DNA of 64,000 bases, taken from contig NZ_CP157278.1 of NCBI RefSeq assembly GCF_040026395.1, forward strand, positions 1,550,001 to 1,614,000, read 5' to 3'. How positions within the stretch are numbered: position 1 is the stretch's first letter; every line of letters starts with the position of its first letter. This DNA is from Pedobacter lusitanus (lineage in GTDB: Bacteria; Bacteroidota; Bacteroidia; Sphingobacteriales; Sphingobacteriaceae). Of this stretch, positions 25,253-32,218 are shown piece by piece. Under the pieces are notes generated by a model. The model was not told the origin of the DNA. It saw only the letters and a list, made by a program, of their open reading frames with translations, and ran no database searches. Position numbers and translations under genes: made by a program.

Positions 25253-25260
25253 CAAAACTA
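25253..25260 (-). promoter_or_regulatory. -7 element TAGTTTTG of the GHKL ATPase gene
   Basis: CAAAACTA on the plus strand is an exact TAnnTTTG match on the minus strand, 26 bases before the ATG at 25227. Confidence 0.45.
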
Positions 25261-25292
25261 AACAAATTATCAGATGATTTTTAAAGGACAGT

Positions 25293-25664
25293 TTAATTAG
25301 CCGCTTTAATCTCTTCTTCTATTCTCAGACTTTCTCTGTGAATGGCATTCATCATCTCCGTGACAAAAGTAGCTGAAAGCCCCTCTTTCTGACCTGCAGC
25401 TATACTTTTTTCCAATACCTGCTTAAAACGGTCTGCCTGTAAAGAGGGAATATTATTCTTGGCTTTATACAGACCGATTTCCCGGACTACTCTTTCCCTT
25501 TCCCCAATCACTTCCATTATTTTTTTATCCAGCGAGTCTATTTTCATTCTGCTAAGCTGCAGGGTATTGAGTGGTGCTGTCTGTGTTACAGTTTGTCCTT
25601 TAACAACGGTATGCGCAAACAGACACATGGTTAGTAATAATAATATCCGGTTATGTAATTTCAT
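25293..25664 (-). CDS. secreted AroQ-type chorismate mutase
   Basis: A 123-residue protein with a signal peptide (MKLHNRILLLLTMCLFAHTV, cleavage near KGQ) followed by a single all-helical CM_2 domain (about 38-120): IDSLDKKIMEVIGERERVVREIGLYKAKNNIP and the C-terminal FVTEMMNAIHRESLRIEEE. Chorismate mutase converts chorismate to prephenate; here the enzyme would be periplasmic or secreted, like the exported AroQ enzymes of some proteobacteria and mycobacteria. No aromatic-amino-acid gene is nearby. It is on the same strand as the VirJ-like gene, 177 bases downstream of it. Confidence 0.87.
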   Translation of the reverse strand: MKLHNRILLLLTMCLFAHTVVKGQTVTQTAPLNTLQLSRMKIDSLDKKIMEVIGERERVVREIGLYKAKNNIPSLQADRFKQVLEKSIAAGQKEGLSATFVTEMMNAIHRESLRIEEEIKAAN

Positions 25665-25806
25665 TTCAACTGATTTTAAGATTAATTTTTTCTATGCTAA
25701 CACTATAATTTGATAAATTCTGCATCTGTTTAAAAAAAAATATAGTGCTCATACAATAAAGCTTAAATATGAGCGTCTGTATATATGAGAGCGTTAATTT
25801 AGATAG

Positions 25807-25842
25807 CGGGGATGAGTCGGAGACTTATCCCCGTTTCTTTTT
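25807..25842 (+). terminator. hairpin with U-run on the plus strand between two minus-strand genes
   Basis: CGGGGATGAGTC pairs with GACTTATCCCCG (12 bp including one G-U on the plus-strand RNA) around GGA, followed by TTTCTTTTT. On the minus strand, downstream of the VirJ-like gene, one pair becomes A-C and the following tract is poor in T. It may serve both, but fits a plus-strand transcript better. Confidence 0.5.
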
Positions 25843-26536
25843 ACAACCCCTTTATAATCGCTCTGGTTACCTGAGGAATATCGTCGTCGAAACGGTGAGA
25901 GCCCGGAATGATAACTTTATGTATCTTATCAGTTGCTTTAATAGCTTTATAAAATTCACTTTCTTCATCCTTCCCGAAAATACACCAGACCGGAATTACA
26001 GATTTCTGCAACTCTGGATTCACTTTGTATTTTTCTTTATCGGTAGAACCGAAATTCAGCAGGTTTTTCAGTTTCACTACGTAACCGGTAGAAAAGCCTG
26101 GTGAGAGCAATACCAGTGAATTTTGTTTTTCAGCCAGCTGATCTGGTAAACGGGATGGTACAAATGCGGCAACATCAGCCCCAAAGGAATAACCAATCAT
26201 AGAAAAAGACTCCTTATTCCATGTTTTCAGATAGGAAGACAAAATCAACTGCATGTCTTTTGCAAACTGATCCGGGGTTTTCTGGTTCCAGAAATATTTA
26301 CGGGTATCTAATGCAATAGTGGCATACCCGTTTTTAACCAGTTCTTTTACTGTTGATTCTGAAAATTTGTTCCAGCCTCCATCGCCGGTTAGAAAAACCA
26401 GCATGGGTTTTCCAGAGCGAACATGATGTACATGTAATGGAAGTTCTGATAATTCCTTTGCGGATTGTGCATTGACATTCATCAGACTGCAGGTTAGAAT
26501 CAGGAAGCAGGAACTTAAAATGGTTGTTATCTTCAT
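25841..26536 (-). CDS. VirJ/AcvB-like alpha/beta hydrolase, exported
   Basis: A 231-residue protein with a signal peptide (cleavage near NVNAQ) and the fold of the bacterial virulence protein VirJ family. Visible motifs are LVFLTGDGGWNKFS (oxyanion and glycine-rich loop), IGYSFGADVAAF (nucleophile Ser) and GSHRFDDD (His). In other bacteria AcvB/VirJ act in the periplasm on lipid-linked targets such as lysyl-phosphatidylglycerol; that role is not shown here. I chose the ATG at 26536 (MKITTILSS), which gives a proper signal peptide. An ATG at 26587 would add 17 residues rich in Trp and Arg. Confidence 0.85.
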   Translation of the reverse strand: MKITTILSSCFLILTCSLMNVNAQSAKELSELPLHVHHVRSGKPMLVFLTGDGGWNKFSESTVKELVKNGYATIALDTRKYFWNQKTPDQFAKDMQLILSSYLKTWNKESFSMIGYSFGADVAAFVPSRLPDQLAEKQNSLVLLSPGFSTGYVVKLKNLLNFGSTDKEKYKVNPELQKSVIPVWCIFGKDEESEFYKAIKATDKIHKVIIPGSHRFDDDIPQVTRAIIKGL

Positions 26537-26585
26537 TGTTTTGGTTTTGTCTGAAGACCAGAGTCTCCTCCATCGCCAGTAAGAC

Positions 26586-26593
26586 AAAGTTAA
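26586..26593 (-). promoter_or_regulatory. -7 element TAACTTTG of the VirJ-like gene
   Basis: CAAAGTTA on the plus strand equals TAACTTTG on the minus strand, an exact consensus match 50 bases before the ATG at 26536. The position also supports 26536 over 26587 as the start, since the longer start would overlap the element. Confidence 0.5.
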
Positions 26594-26663
26594 GAAAAAG
26601 CCACACAGATGCGATTAAAATCAATATGTGATTTATATCATTTTTTACAATTACAGGTAATTT

Positions 26664-26671
26664 TAACTTTG
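26664..26671 (+). promoter_or_regulatory. -7 element TAACTTTG, plus strand
   Basis: Exact TAnnTTTG match. It is 305 bases upstream of the response-regulator gene and about 45 bases upstream of a G/C-rich hairpin, so it may start either a long leader or a short RNA. There is no clear -33 box. Confidence 0.35.
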
Positions 26672-26975
26672 GACAGATAATTTATTCCATACCGGTGGAT
26701 GCCGGTTCTCATTCAGGGGGTTTTACCGGGAAGTTCAACCCCCTTTATCTTAAATCAGACCATTCAGCCTTTCTATCAGTGCACCCTAATGTCTGCTTAT
26801 AACCCCGCTTAAAAAAAAGATAACAATTAAATGAAGATAAAAATGTCTTTTAACTGGGAAAACCATTTATTTGGTACAGGGTTTGTCATCTATGCTCTCA
26901 ATAGTATAAGCTATCAGCCTGCGATCAGTATTTAATCTAAAAACAGGCTTATTTCTATTAGAAACCTATTGAAAG

Positions 26976-27341
26976 ATGATGAAGCAAATACATGTTGTTG
27001 AAGATGATCAGGATATAAGACAGATTATAGAATTCATTCTGGAGGACGAAGGTTATAAAGTAAAACTTTTCCCTGATATTTCTTCATTCCACGCTGGAAT
27101 GACAGAAAGTATTCCCGATTTGTATTTACTGGATGTAATGCTCCCTGATGGCAATGGGCTGGAATTATGTCAAGAAATCAGGACTGGTCAGAAAACAAAA
27201 GACATACCGATAATTGTAATGTCAGCTCATGCTTCGGCTGATACTATTTTTCAGCAGTGCAGCGCCAACGACTTTATCAGTAAGCCTTTTGATTTAAATG
27301 ATATCCTGTTCAGAATTAAGAAACAGATAACATTACATTAG
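26976..27341 (+). CDS. single-domain response regulator (receiver only)
   Basis: A 121-residue CheY-like receiver domain with no output domain. The acidic pocket is E9-D10-D11, the phospho-acceptor is D53 (LYLLDVMLPDG), the switch Ser is in VMSAHAS and the conserved Lys is K103 (ISKPFD). It would pass a phosphate signal by protein contact or act in a phosphorelay. No histidine kinase is in the window. Either Met 1 or Met 2 could be the start. Its 3' end overlaps the convergent histidine decarboxylase gene by 26 bases. Confidence 0.93.
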   Translation: MMKQIHVVEDDQDIRQIIEFILEDEGYKVKLFPDISSFHAGMTESIPDLYLLDVMLPDGNGLELCQEIRTGQKTKDIPIIVMSAHASADTIFQQCSANDFISKPFDLNDILFRIKKQITLH

Positions 27342-28455
27342 CTTCTGCTATTTCACCTACTAACTGATCAATCTGATGTTTGGTTACATTAGGCATACAG
27401 ATAATATGACACCAGCCATTTTCTAATGCCAGCTGCCATTTCACTCTGACCTGTGGCGCGGGCTCAGGTAAATTAACTGTAATTGAATCCGGATTTCTCC
27501 AGGCATTGACTCCTATTTCCTTCAACCTCATTTCTGCATAAGCTGCAATCTCCAGACTATGCAAAGCTCTTTTCTTAAATCCTTCCAATCCAAGACTTTT
27601 AATCATATACCATAAAAACAACGGTGTATGTCCATTCCTGGAACCGGTTATTGTAGTATCCATACTCCCGGTATAGGAAACCGAACGGGCAATACGGTCA
27701 CGATTGTTCTTTTTAACTACAACTACTCCGCAGGGAATAGGTGAACCTATAAATTTGTGTCCGCTGATTGCTATACTGTCTGCGCCATCTGCAAAATCGA
27801 ATGCGGGGCGGGGTTCTATAAATGCACTGTAACTACCCGACAGTGCACCATCAGCGTGAATATAATAATGCTGGATAGCCAGCTCCTGTAAAATCTGCTT
27901 AATCTTGCTGACATCATCACGTGCTTCAGTCATTGTAGTACCAATATTGGCAAAAATAATAACAGGCATGTGTCTGTTCATTTTTATAGTATCCCGCAGA
28001 TCTTCATAATCAATCTCCCCGCTAGCCTGGGTACGGATCACTATATTAGGCATATTCAGCAAATGCAGGTTTTTCTGCACACTGTAATGTGTAGCCTGCG
28101 AAAAGTAGACCATTCCCTTTGGGTGAATTTCCCTGGCAAGATACAATCCGTAAAGATTACCTTCCGAACCTCCATTGGTTACATAACCCCACCAGTTATT
28201 TTGAGGTGCCCTGAACAACTCTGCAAAAAACTCCAGCACTTCTCTTTCCATTTCTCTTGTACCAATATTATAAGTTGATGCAACAAACGGGTCTCCAAGG
28301 TTATTAATAGGAAAATTAAGAAACCCGGCCAGTTCAGCATAATCAAAATCTTTTGATACGGGATATCCAAGCATTAAGGCCGAATCAGCTATTAATCTTT
28401 CCATCAGGTCTTTTAGTTTCGCTGCATTTTCTGCGGACAGGTTATTCAGTTCCAT
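27316..28455 (-). CDS. hdc: pyridoxal-phosphate-dependent histidine decarboxylase
   Basis: A 379-residue group II PLP decarboxylase. Lys234 in SISGHKFIGSP-like context (ISGHKFIGSPIPCGV) should bind PLP; D202 (YIHADGALSG) contacts the ring nitrogen and H123 (ATHYSVQKN) stacks on the ring. Length (about 378) and blocks NNWWGYVTNGGSEGN and TITGSRNGHTPLFLW match bacterial PLP-type histidine decarboxylases, which make histamine and consume a proton. Other aromatic or serine decarboxylases of the same group are possible. No amino-acid/amine antiporter lies beside it. It is divergent from an Lrp/AsnC regulator. Confidence 0.85.
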   Translation of the reverse strand: MELNNLSAENAAKLKDLMERLIADSALMLGYPVSKDFDYAELAGFLNFPINNLGDPFVASTYNIGTREMEREVLEFFAELFRAPQNNWWGYVTNGGSEGNLYGLYLAREIHPKGMVYFSQATHYSVQKNLHLLNMPNIVIRTQASGEIDYEDLRDTIKMNRHMPVIIFANIGTTMTEARDDVSKIKQILQELAIQHYYIHADGALSGSYSAFIEPRPAFDFADGADSIAISGHKFIGSPIPCGVVVVKKNNRDRIARSVSYTGSMDTTITGSRNGHTPLFLWYMIKSLGLEGFKKRALHSLEIAAYAEMRLKEIGVNAWRNPDSITVNLPEPAPQVRVKWQLALENGWCHIICMPNVTKHQIDQLVGEIAEANVMLSVS

Positions 28456-28621
28456 TTTACAATTGCTATGAGTTTAAATGATATGTAAAATAAGCAATCC
28501 TGATTCTTTAAAACTATTATTTGGCTTAAATAAGAAAACAAACACTATTATATCGATATTCGCAGTCTTTATAAACCTTTCTGGAGGTACGATTTAATTA
28601 ATACAGTATAAAAAAACTACT

Positions 28622-29086
28622 ATGGAGGCGTTTGACCCTATTGATAAGAAGATTTTAAAGGTTTTACAGGCTGATGCCCGGCTTAATACCAAACAGATAG
28701 CCGGCAAAATAGGTCTGACAGTGACCCCCACTTATGAGCGGCTAAAAAAAATTGAACAATCAGGAGTTGTTAAAGATTATGTAGCCTTATTAGATCGGGA
28801 TAAAATAGGAAAGACAATTGTTGCCTTTATCAATGTTTCTTTGCAGCTACACTCCAAACCACTGATTAACGTATTTGAAAAAGCTATTGCTAAAATACCC
28901 GAAGTCATGGAATGTTTCCATGTGGCAGGAAATTTTGACTACCTTTTAAAGGTTGTGGTTAAGGATATGAACAGTTATCAGAACTTTCTTTCCAACAAAC
29001 TCGCTACTATCGAAAATATAGCTCATGTTCAGAGCTCCTTTGTAATGACCGAAATTAAATACCAGACAGCCTATACCCTGGATTAA
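28622..29086 (+). CDS. Lrp/AsnC-family transcriptional regulator
   Basis: A 154-residue regulator: an N-terminal winged helix (about 1-60, DPIDKKILKVLQADARLNTKQIAGKIGLTVTPTYERLKKIE) and a C-terminal RAM effector domain (about 68-150, ending in VQSSFVMTEIKYQTAY). Lrp-type regulators sense amino acids and often control an adjacent divergent gene, so regulation of the histidine decarboxylase from the 166-bp shared gap is a fair inference. No operator half-site is clear enough to name. Confidence 0.93.
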   Translation: MEAFDPIDKKILKVLQADARLNTKQIAGKIGLTVTPTYERLKKIEQSGVVKDYVALLDRDKIGKTIVAFINVSLQLHSKPLINVFEKAIAKIPEVMECFHVAGNFDYLLKVVVKDMNSYQNFLSNKLATIENIAHVQSSFVMTEIKYQTAYTLD

Positions 29087-29102
29087 TTCTGCTATTGTGG
29101 AA

Positions 29103-29174
29103 CAGCAGGCGCCATGAGTATTAACCTATCTGATTTGGCCCTGCTGATCCTTTTCCCCCATGCTAATCCGGGGG
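29103..29174 (+). terminator. terminator-like hairpins after the Lrp regulator gene
   Basis: CAGCAGG (29103-29109) pairs with CCTGCTG (29140-29146), followed by ATCCTTTT. A second stem, CCCCC (29155-29159) with GGGGG (29170-29174), follows. Each is imperfect as an intrinsic terminator. Confidence 0.4.
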
Positions 29175-29390
29175 CTCTTTGATAAATTGATTAGAATGGA
29201 CAATTAATTCTCGCATATGGTTATATAATTACGCAGATTCCGCATGCTTTATTTAATAGACAGTTATAAAAAACCGATTAATCTCCTAAGTATAAAATCA
29301 TATTTACATATATAGATGTAGACCCGATTTTTACTGTATGTACTAGCGAAGCTCTTATCATACTGATAATCACGATAATATATTTATAAT

Positions 29391-29449
29391 ATGTTTACAT
29401 TTACACAACAAAATATGTTATAAGAATAATTATTAATTACTGTAAACAT
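29391..29449. promoter_or_regulatory. spaced inverted repeat upstream of the XRE regulator
   Basis: ATGTTTACA and TGTAAACAT are exact reverse complements whose starts are 50 bases apart, about five helical turns. The right arm ends about 30 bases before the XRE start. An autoregulatory site is a reasonable guess. Confidence 0.35.
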
Positions 29450-29480
29450 TTATTTTACATAAAAATAACATTGCATATGA

Positions 29481-30083
29481 TTGAAGACAATTAATAATTA
29501 TCACCTTGCACCCGTGGCAGAAAACGATAAAAGCGCATTAAAAGAATACGGCAACAGGGTAAGAACCTTTAGAAAAGAAGCAAATATATCGCAGGAGGCA
29601 TTGGCAACTTTTGCACAATTGTATCAATCTTATATTGCTTCCATTGAAAAGGGGGATGTTAATATAGGAATATTGGCACAGCAGACACTGAGTAATACCT
29701 TCGGGGTTAAACATTATCAGCTGTCAGATCCTGATTTCCCGATTCCACCTAAAAATGTTTTAAGGGAAAATATCAGACGGTATATAACGTCAAAGAATAT
29801 AGACCCGGCCTGTTTAAAAGACAAGATGCCTAATTATGTCAAATACATGGATGATTTACTGCAATCAGGTTTCCTGAACGAAGCCAGAACGAGTAAACAG
29901 ATCGCTGAAAAGTATAAGCAGGAATATAAGCTGGAAATTACTCCCGCCCGTATTGCAGGTATATTGGAACGGGGTCCCAGAAGCAGCAGAATCATTAAAA
30001 TTAAATCTGCAGACGGAAAACAGAATAAATATAAATGGATTGGTAATCAGGCAAATTCTAAAACAAATAACAGATTAAGTTAA
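29481..30083 (+). CDS. XRE-family transcriptional regulator with a C-terminal helical domain
   Basis: A 200-residue protein with a Cro/C1-type helix-turn-helix at about residues 20-78 (VRTFRKEANISQEALATFAQLYQSYIASIEKGDVNIG). The C-terminal part (about 92-165) contains a second helical unit (TSKQIAEKYKQEYKLEITPARIAGIL) that looks like another winged helix, and a basic tail. The start is uncertain: the frame opens with TTG at 29481, GTG at 29514 is also possible, and no ATG is in frame before the helix-turn-helix. An out-of-frame ATG mini-ORF (29477-29494) overlaps the TTG. Targets are unknown. Confidence 0.75.
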   Translation: MKTINNYHLAPVAENDKSALKEYGNRVRTFRKEANISQEALATFAQLYQSYIASIEKGDVNIGILAQQTLSNTFGVKHYQLSDPDFPIPPKNVLRENIRRYITSKNIDPACLKDKMPNYVKYMDDLLQSGFLNEARTSKQIAEKYKQEYKLEITPARIAGILERGPRSSRIIKIKSADGKQNKYKWIGNQANSKTNNRLS

Positions 30084-30157
30084 AAAACAGAATCCGGATC
30101 CTGTTTTACAGATTTAAACAGGATCTGAGATTCGGAGTCTTTTAAGAAGATTTTCTC

Positions 30158-30301
30158 TTAACCTTTGTCTGTTAAATTTTTCCGGTTTAAAAGCTCCTTT
30201 ATAGCTTCCAGGTCTTTGGAAAGAATATCCACTATAGCTTTCACTACCTGAGGTTCTTTTTCCAGTTTACTCACCGATTTTTCTGTCGTTTTGTTTTCCA
30301 T
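30158..30301 (-). CDS. small hypothetical protein, 47 residues
   Basis: ATG at 30301 to TAA at 30158. The product begins MENKTTEKSVSKLEKEPQ and is a highly charged (Lys/Glu) probable helix with a hydrophobic strip VVKAIVDILSKDLEAIKELL. No family is recognised. It lies convergent to the XRE gene. Codon use resembles neighbouring genes and amphipathic periodicity is good, but the size makes a chance ORF possible. Confidence 0.4.
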   Translation of the reverse strand: MENKTTEKSVSKLEKEPQVVKAIVDILSKDLEAIKELLNRKNLTDKG

Positions 30302-30522
30302 GATTATTGAATAATATCATTTAAATGACTCGAAATTGTTATTTGACTGGTCTAATATAACAAAATTATGTTTTGTTGTATTGGTTTTGTTTTCAATCAC
30401 TTATAGATTTATTCAAAAAAACATCCTTCGTAAACCAATATTATTTGGCTATAGTGTTAAAAACACACAAAAAAGCAATAATTATCAAAATTCACAAGGA
30501 CCAGAAGTGTGTTTAAATCAGC

Positions 30523-30557
30523 TAAAAAAAACGCCTTAAGCAAATGCTTAAGACGTT
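30523..30557 (-). terminator. intrinsic terminator of the susC-susD operon
   Basis: AACGCCTTAAGCA (30530-30542) pairs with TGCTTAAGACGTT (30545-30557), with one G-U pair on the minus-strand RNA. The minus-strand hairpin is followed by a T-run (complement of 30523-30530). It lies 35 bases past the susD stop. Confidence 0.75.
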
Positions 30558-30591
30558 CGTTTTGAGAAGCGGGTTAACTTAAAAAAGGCTT

Positions 30592-32193
30592 TTAGAAATT
30601 TGGTTTATTTACATCCCACCATAATCTGGTACCGCCATTATCCGGGCCATTCAATAACTGAACAGCTTTTGCAATTTCAGCTCCGTTGGTAGAATATTCA
30701 TTCTGAGGGAATGCCAGTCTGCGGATCTGGATTTGTGAATCAATAGTTCCATTACTGTTATTAGTTACCACAGGGAATAATTTAGGGAAACCTGTACGAC
30801 GATATTCTGTCCAGGCTTCCTGACCTTCAGGGAACATTGCAATCCATTTCTGCGTGATGATACGCTCTAATTTCTGCTCATTTGAAGCCCCTCCATCCCA
30901 TTTAATAGTGATGGTAGAAACTGCAGGAGAATTGTTAGCTGCATTGGAAGGATCAACATAAGCAATTGGCAAACTTGTACCATCATTGATGTAAGTACTG
31001 CCAGATACCCCCCACTGATCCATAGAAGTCTGAATACCGGTGGTGTAATTAGTTTGTGCATCACCGGCGCCGGTCCAGCCACGTAATGCTGCTTCTGCTT
31101 TAAGGAACCATACTTCCGCAGCAGTCATCATCATCATTGGTGAATTGCTTTTTACAATAGTCTTGCTATTCAATACAGAGTAGCCATTATAACCTGGTTT
31201 AGCAGTTACAAGCGAACCTATACGGATACCTTTATACTGACCAGCAAAACGGGGGTCTGTAGCCGGTGTAGCATAAATAGCTAAACGGGGATCCTTATAT
31301 CCGACAAGATAAGATTCTATAGGTGCTCCCAGAGCAATATCAGTCCAGCTTGTTGTGATGACTTCTAATGGATTATGTGTTCCGCCACCAGAAATACCTG
31401 CATTGTCTGCATTTACAGACAATACACCTCCATTAGCCGGATCCAAAGCTTTTTGAGCCTGTGCCTGTGCTGTAGCAGCATCTGCTTTAACAATATGCAT
31501 GGCCAGACGTAAACGCAGTGAGTTTGCCAGCTTAAGCCATTTGGTATAATCACCACCGTAAACCAGATCATATTGAGAAAATGGTGTTTTGCCCGGATTA
31601 GCTTTAATAAAAGTATTCAGATTGGTCACTGCAGTATCAAGCTCAAGGAAAAATTGCTTGTAAATATTTTGCTGTGAATCGTAAGGAGTACCCATTAAAG
31701 TCTGCCCGGCAGCACTATAAGCAACAGGACCGAATTTATCAGTCACTCTGTTCATTGTTTCCACTTTAAGAATTAGAGCTACTCCCCAAAAATCCGGCTG
31801 TGAAGTTCTTGTTCCTGCTTTCGCAATTGCATTGATTGCAAAAAATGAGTTGGTATAGGAAGTCACAAAAATATTCTGATTCCATCCATCCACCAAACTG
31901 TAATTCAGGTTATTGATATTCCCTCTGAATGGATTTGGAGACATCATATATCCTGAATAACAATCAGCATTTAAGTTCTGGTTTAATTGATAATCACCTT
32001 CTCCGCCAAAAATAGCAGCCTGAATACCAGGATAGATCAGACCTACCTGGAATTTTCCATTCCCTATACCCGTATTATCAGTATTGTATTTTTCAAAATC
32101 TTTTTTGCAACCGGAAAATGTAAGTGCAGCCACCGCAAGAATAGCAGAGAGTGCATACTTATAACCATTGCGTATCATATATTGAGTTTTCAT
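30592..32193 (-). CDS. susD: SusD/RagB-like nutrient-binding outer-membrane lipoprotein
   Basis: A 533-residue lipoprotein (lipobox TFSGC, Cys at residue 29, followed by KKDFEKYNTD). The tetratricopeptide-like helical core and conserved FPEGQEAWTEYRRTGFP segment near the C-terminus match the second SusD-like family (SusD-like_2), whose members sit as lids on SusC channels and bind the nutrient at the cell surface. I chose the ATG at 32193 (MKTQYMIRNG), 25 bases after the susC stop; an upstream ATG at 32217 would overlap susC. The ligand is unknown. No glycoside hydrolase is in the operon. Confidence 0.9.
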   Translation of the reverse strand: MKTQYMIRNGYKYALSAILAVAALTFSGCKKDFEKYNTDNTGIGNGKFQVGLIYPGIQAAIFGGEGDYQLNQNLNADCYSGYMMSPNPFRGNINNLNYSLVDGWNQNIFVTSYTNSFFAINAIAKAGTRTSQPDFWGVALILKVETMNRVTDKFGPVAYSAAGQTLMGTPYDSQQNIYKQFFLELDTAVTNLNTFIKANPGKTPFSQYDLVYGGDYTKWLKLANSLRLRLAMHIVKADAATAQAQAQKALDPANGGVLSVNADNAGISGGGTHNPLEVITTSWTDIALGAPIESYLVGYKDPRLAIYATPATDPRFAGQYKGIRIGSLVTAKPGYNGYSVLNSKTIVKSNSPMMMMTAAEVWFLKAEAALRGWTGAGDAQTNYTTGIQTSMDQWGVSGSTYINDGTSLPIAYVDPSNAANNSPAVSTITIKWDGGASNEQKLERIITQKWIAMFPEGQEAWTEYRRTGFPKLFPVVTNNSNGTIDSQIQIRRLAFPQNEYSTNGAEIAKAVQLLNGPDNGGTRLWWDVNKPNF

Positions 32194-32218
32194 CTTTTTA
32201 ATTTTAATGGTGAACATT

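Larger units (their letters stand above)
26537..26975. other. intergenic region with two divergent -7 elements and hairpins
   Basis: 439 bp without a firm gene. It contains the minus-strand promoter of the VirJ-like gene (26586), a plus-strand TAACTTTG (26664-26671), then AGGGGGTT / AACCCCCT arms (26715-26722 and 26737-26744). A 34-codon ORF (26831-26935) precedes the response regulator. Nothing in it is recognisable by family. Confidence 0.4.
29087..29480. other. intergenic region between the Lrp and XRE regulators
   Basis: 394 bp without a credible gene. It contains a terminator-like hairpin pair just after the Lrp gene (29103-29174) and, near the XRE gene, an inverted pair ATGTTTACA (29391-29399) and TGTAAACAT (29441-29449). 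The middle is AT-rich with no other structure I can support. Confidence 0.4.

Noticed and set aside
29087..29200. Signal-recognition-particle RNA or tRNA in the gap after the Lrp gene
   Set aside because: The hairpins lack the conserved GGAAGG/AGCA loop of SRP RNA and no tRNA arm pattern is present.
30336..30539. 67-codon plus-strand ORF with one hydrophobic segment
   Set aside because: It starts with TTG, lacks a recognisable family, and its end lies in the susD terminator hairpin. A membrane peptide cannot be excluded, but support is too weak.
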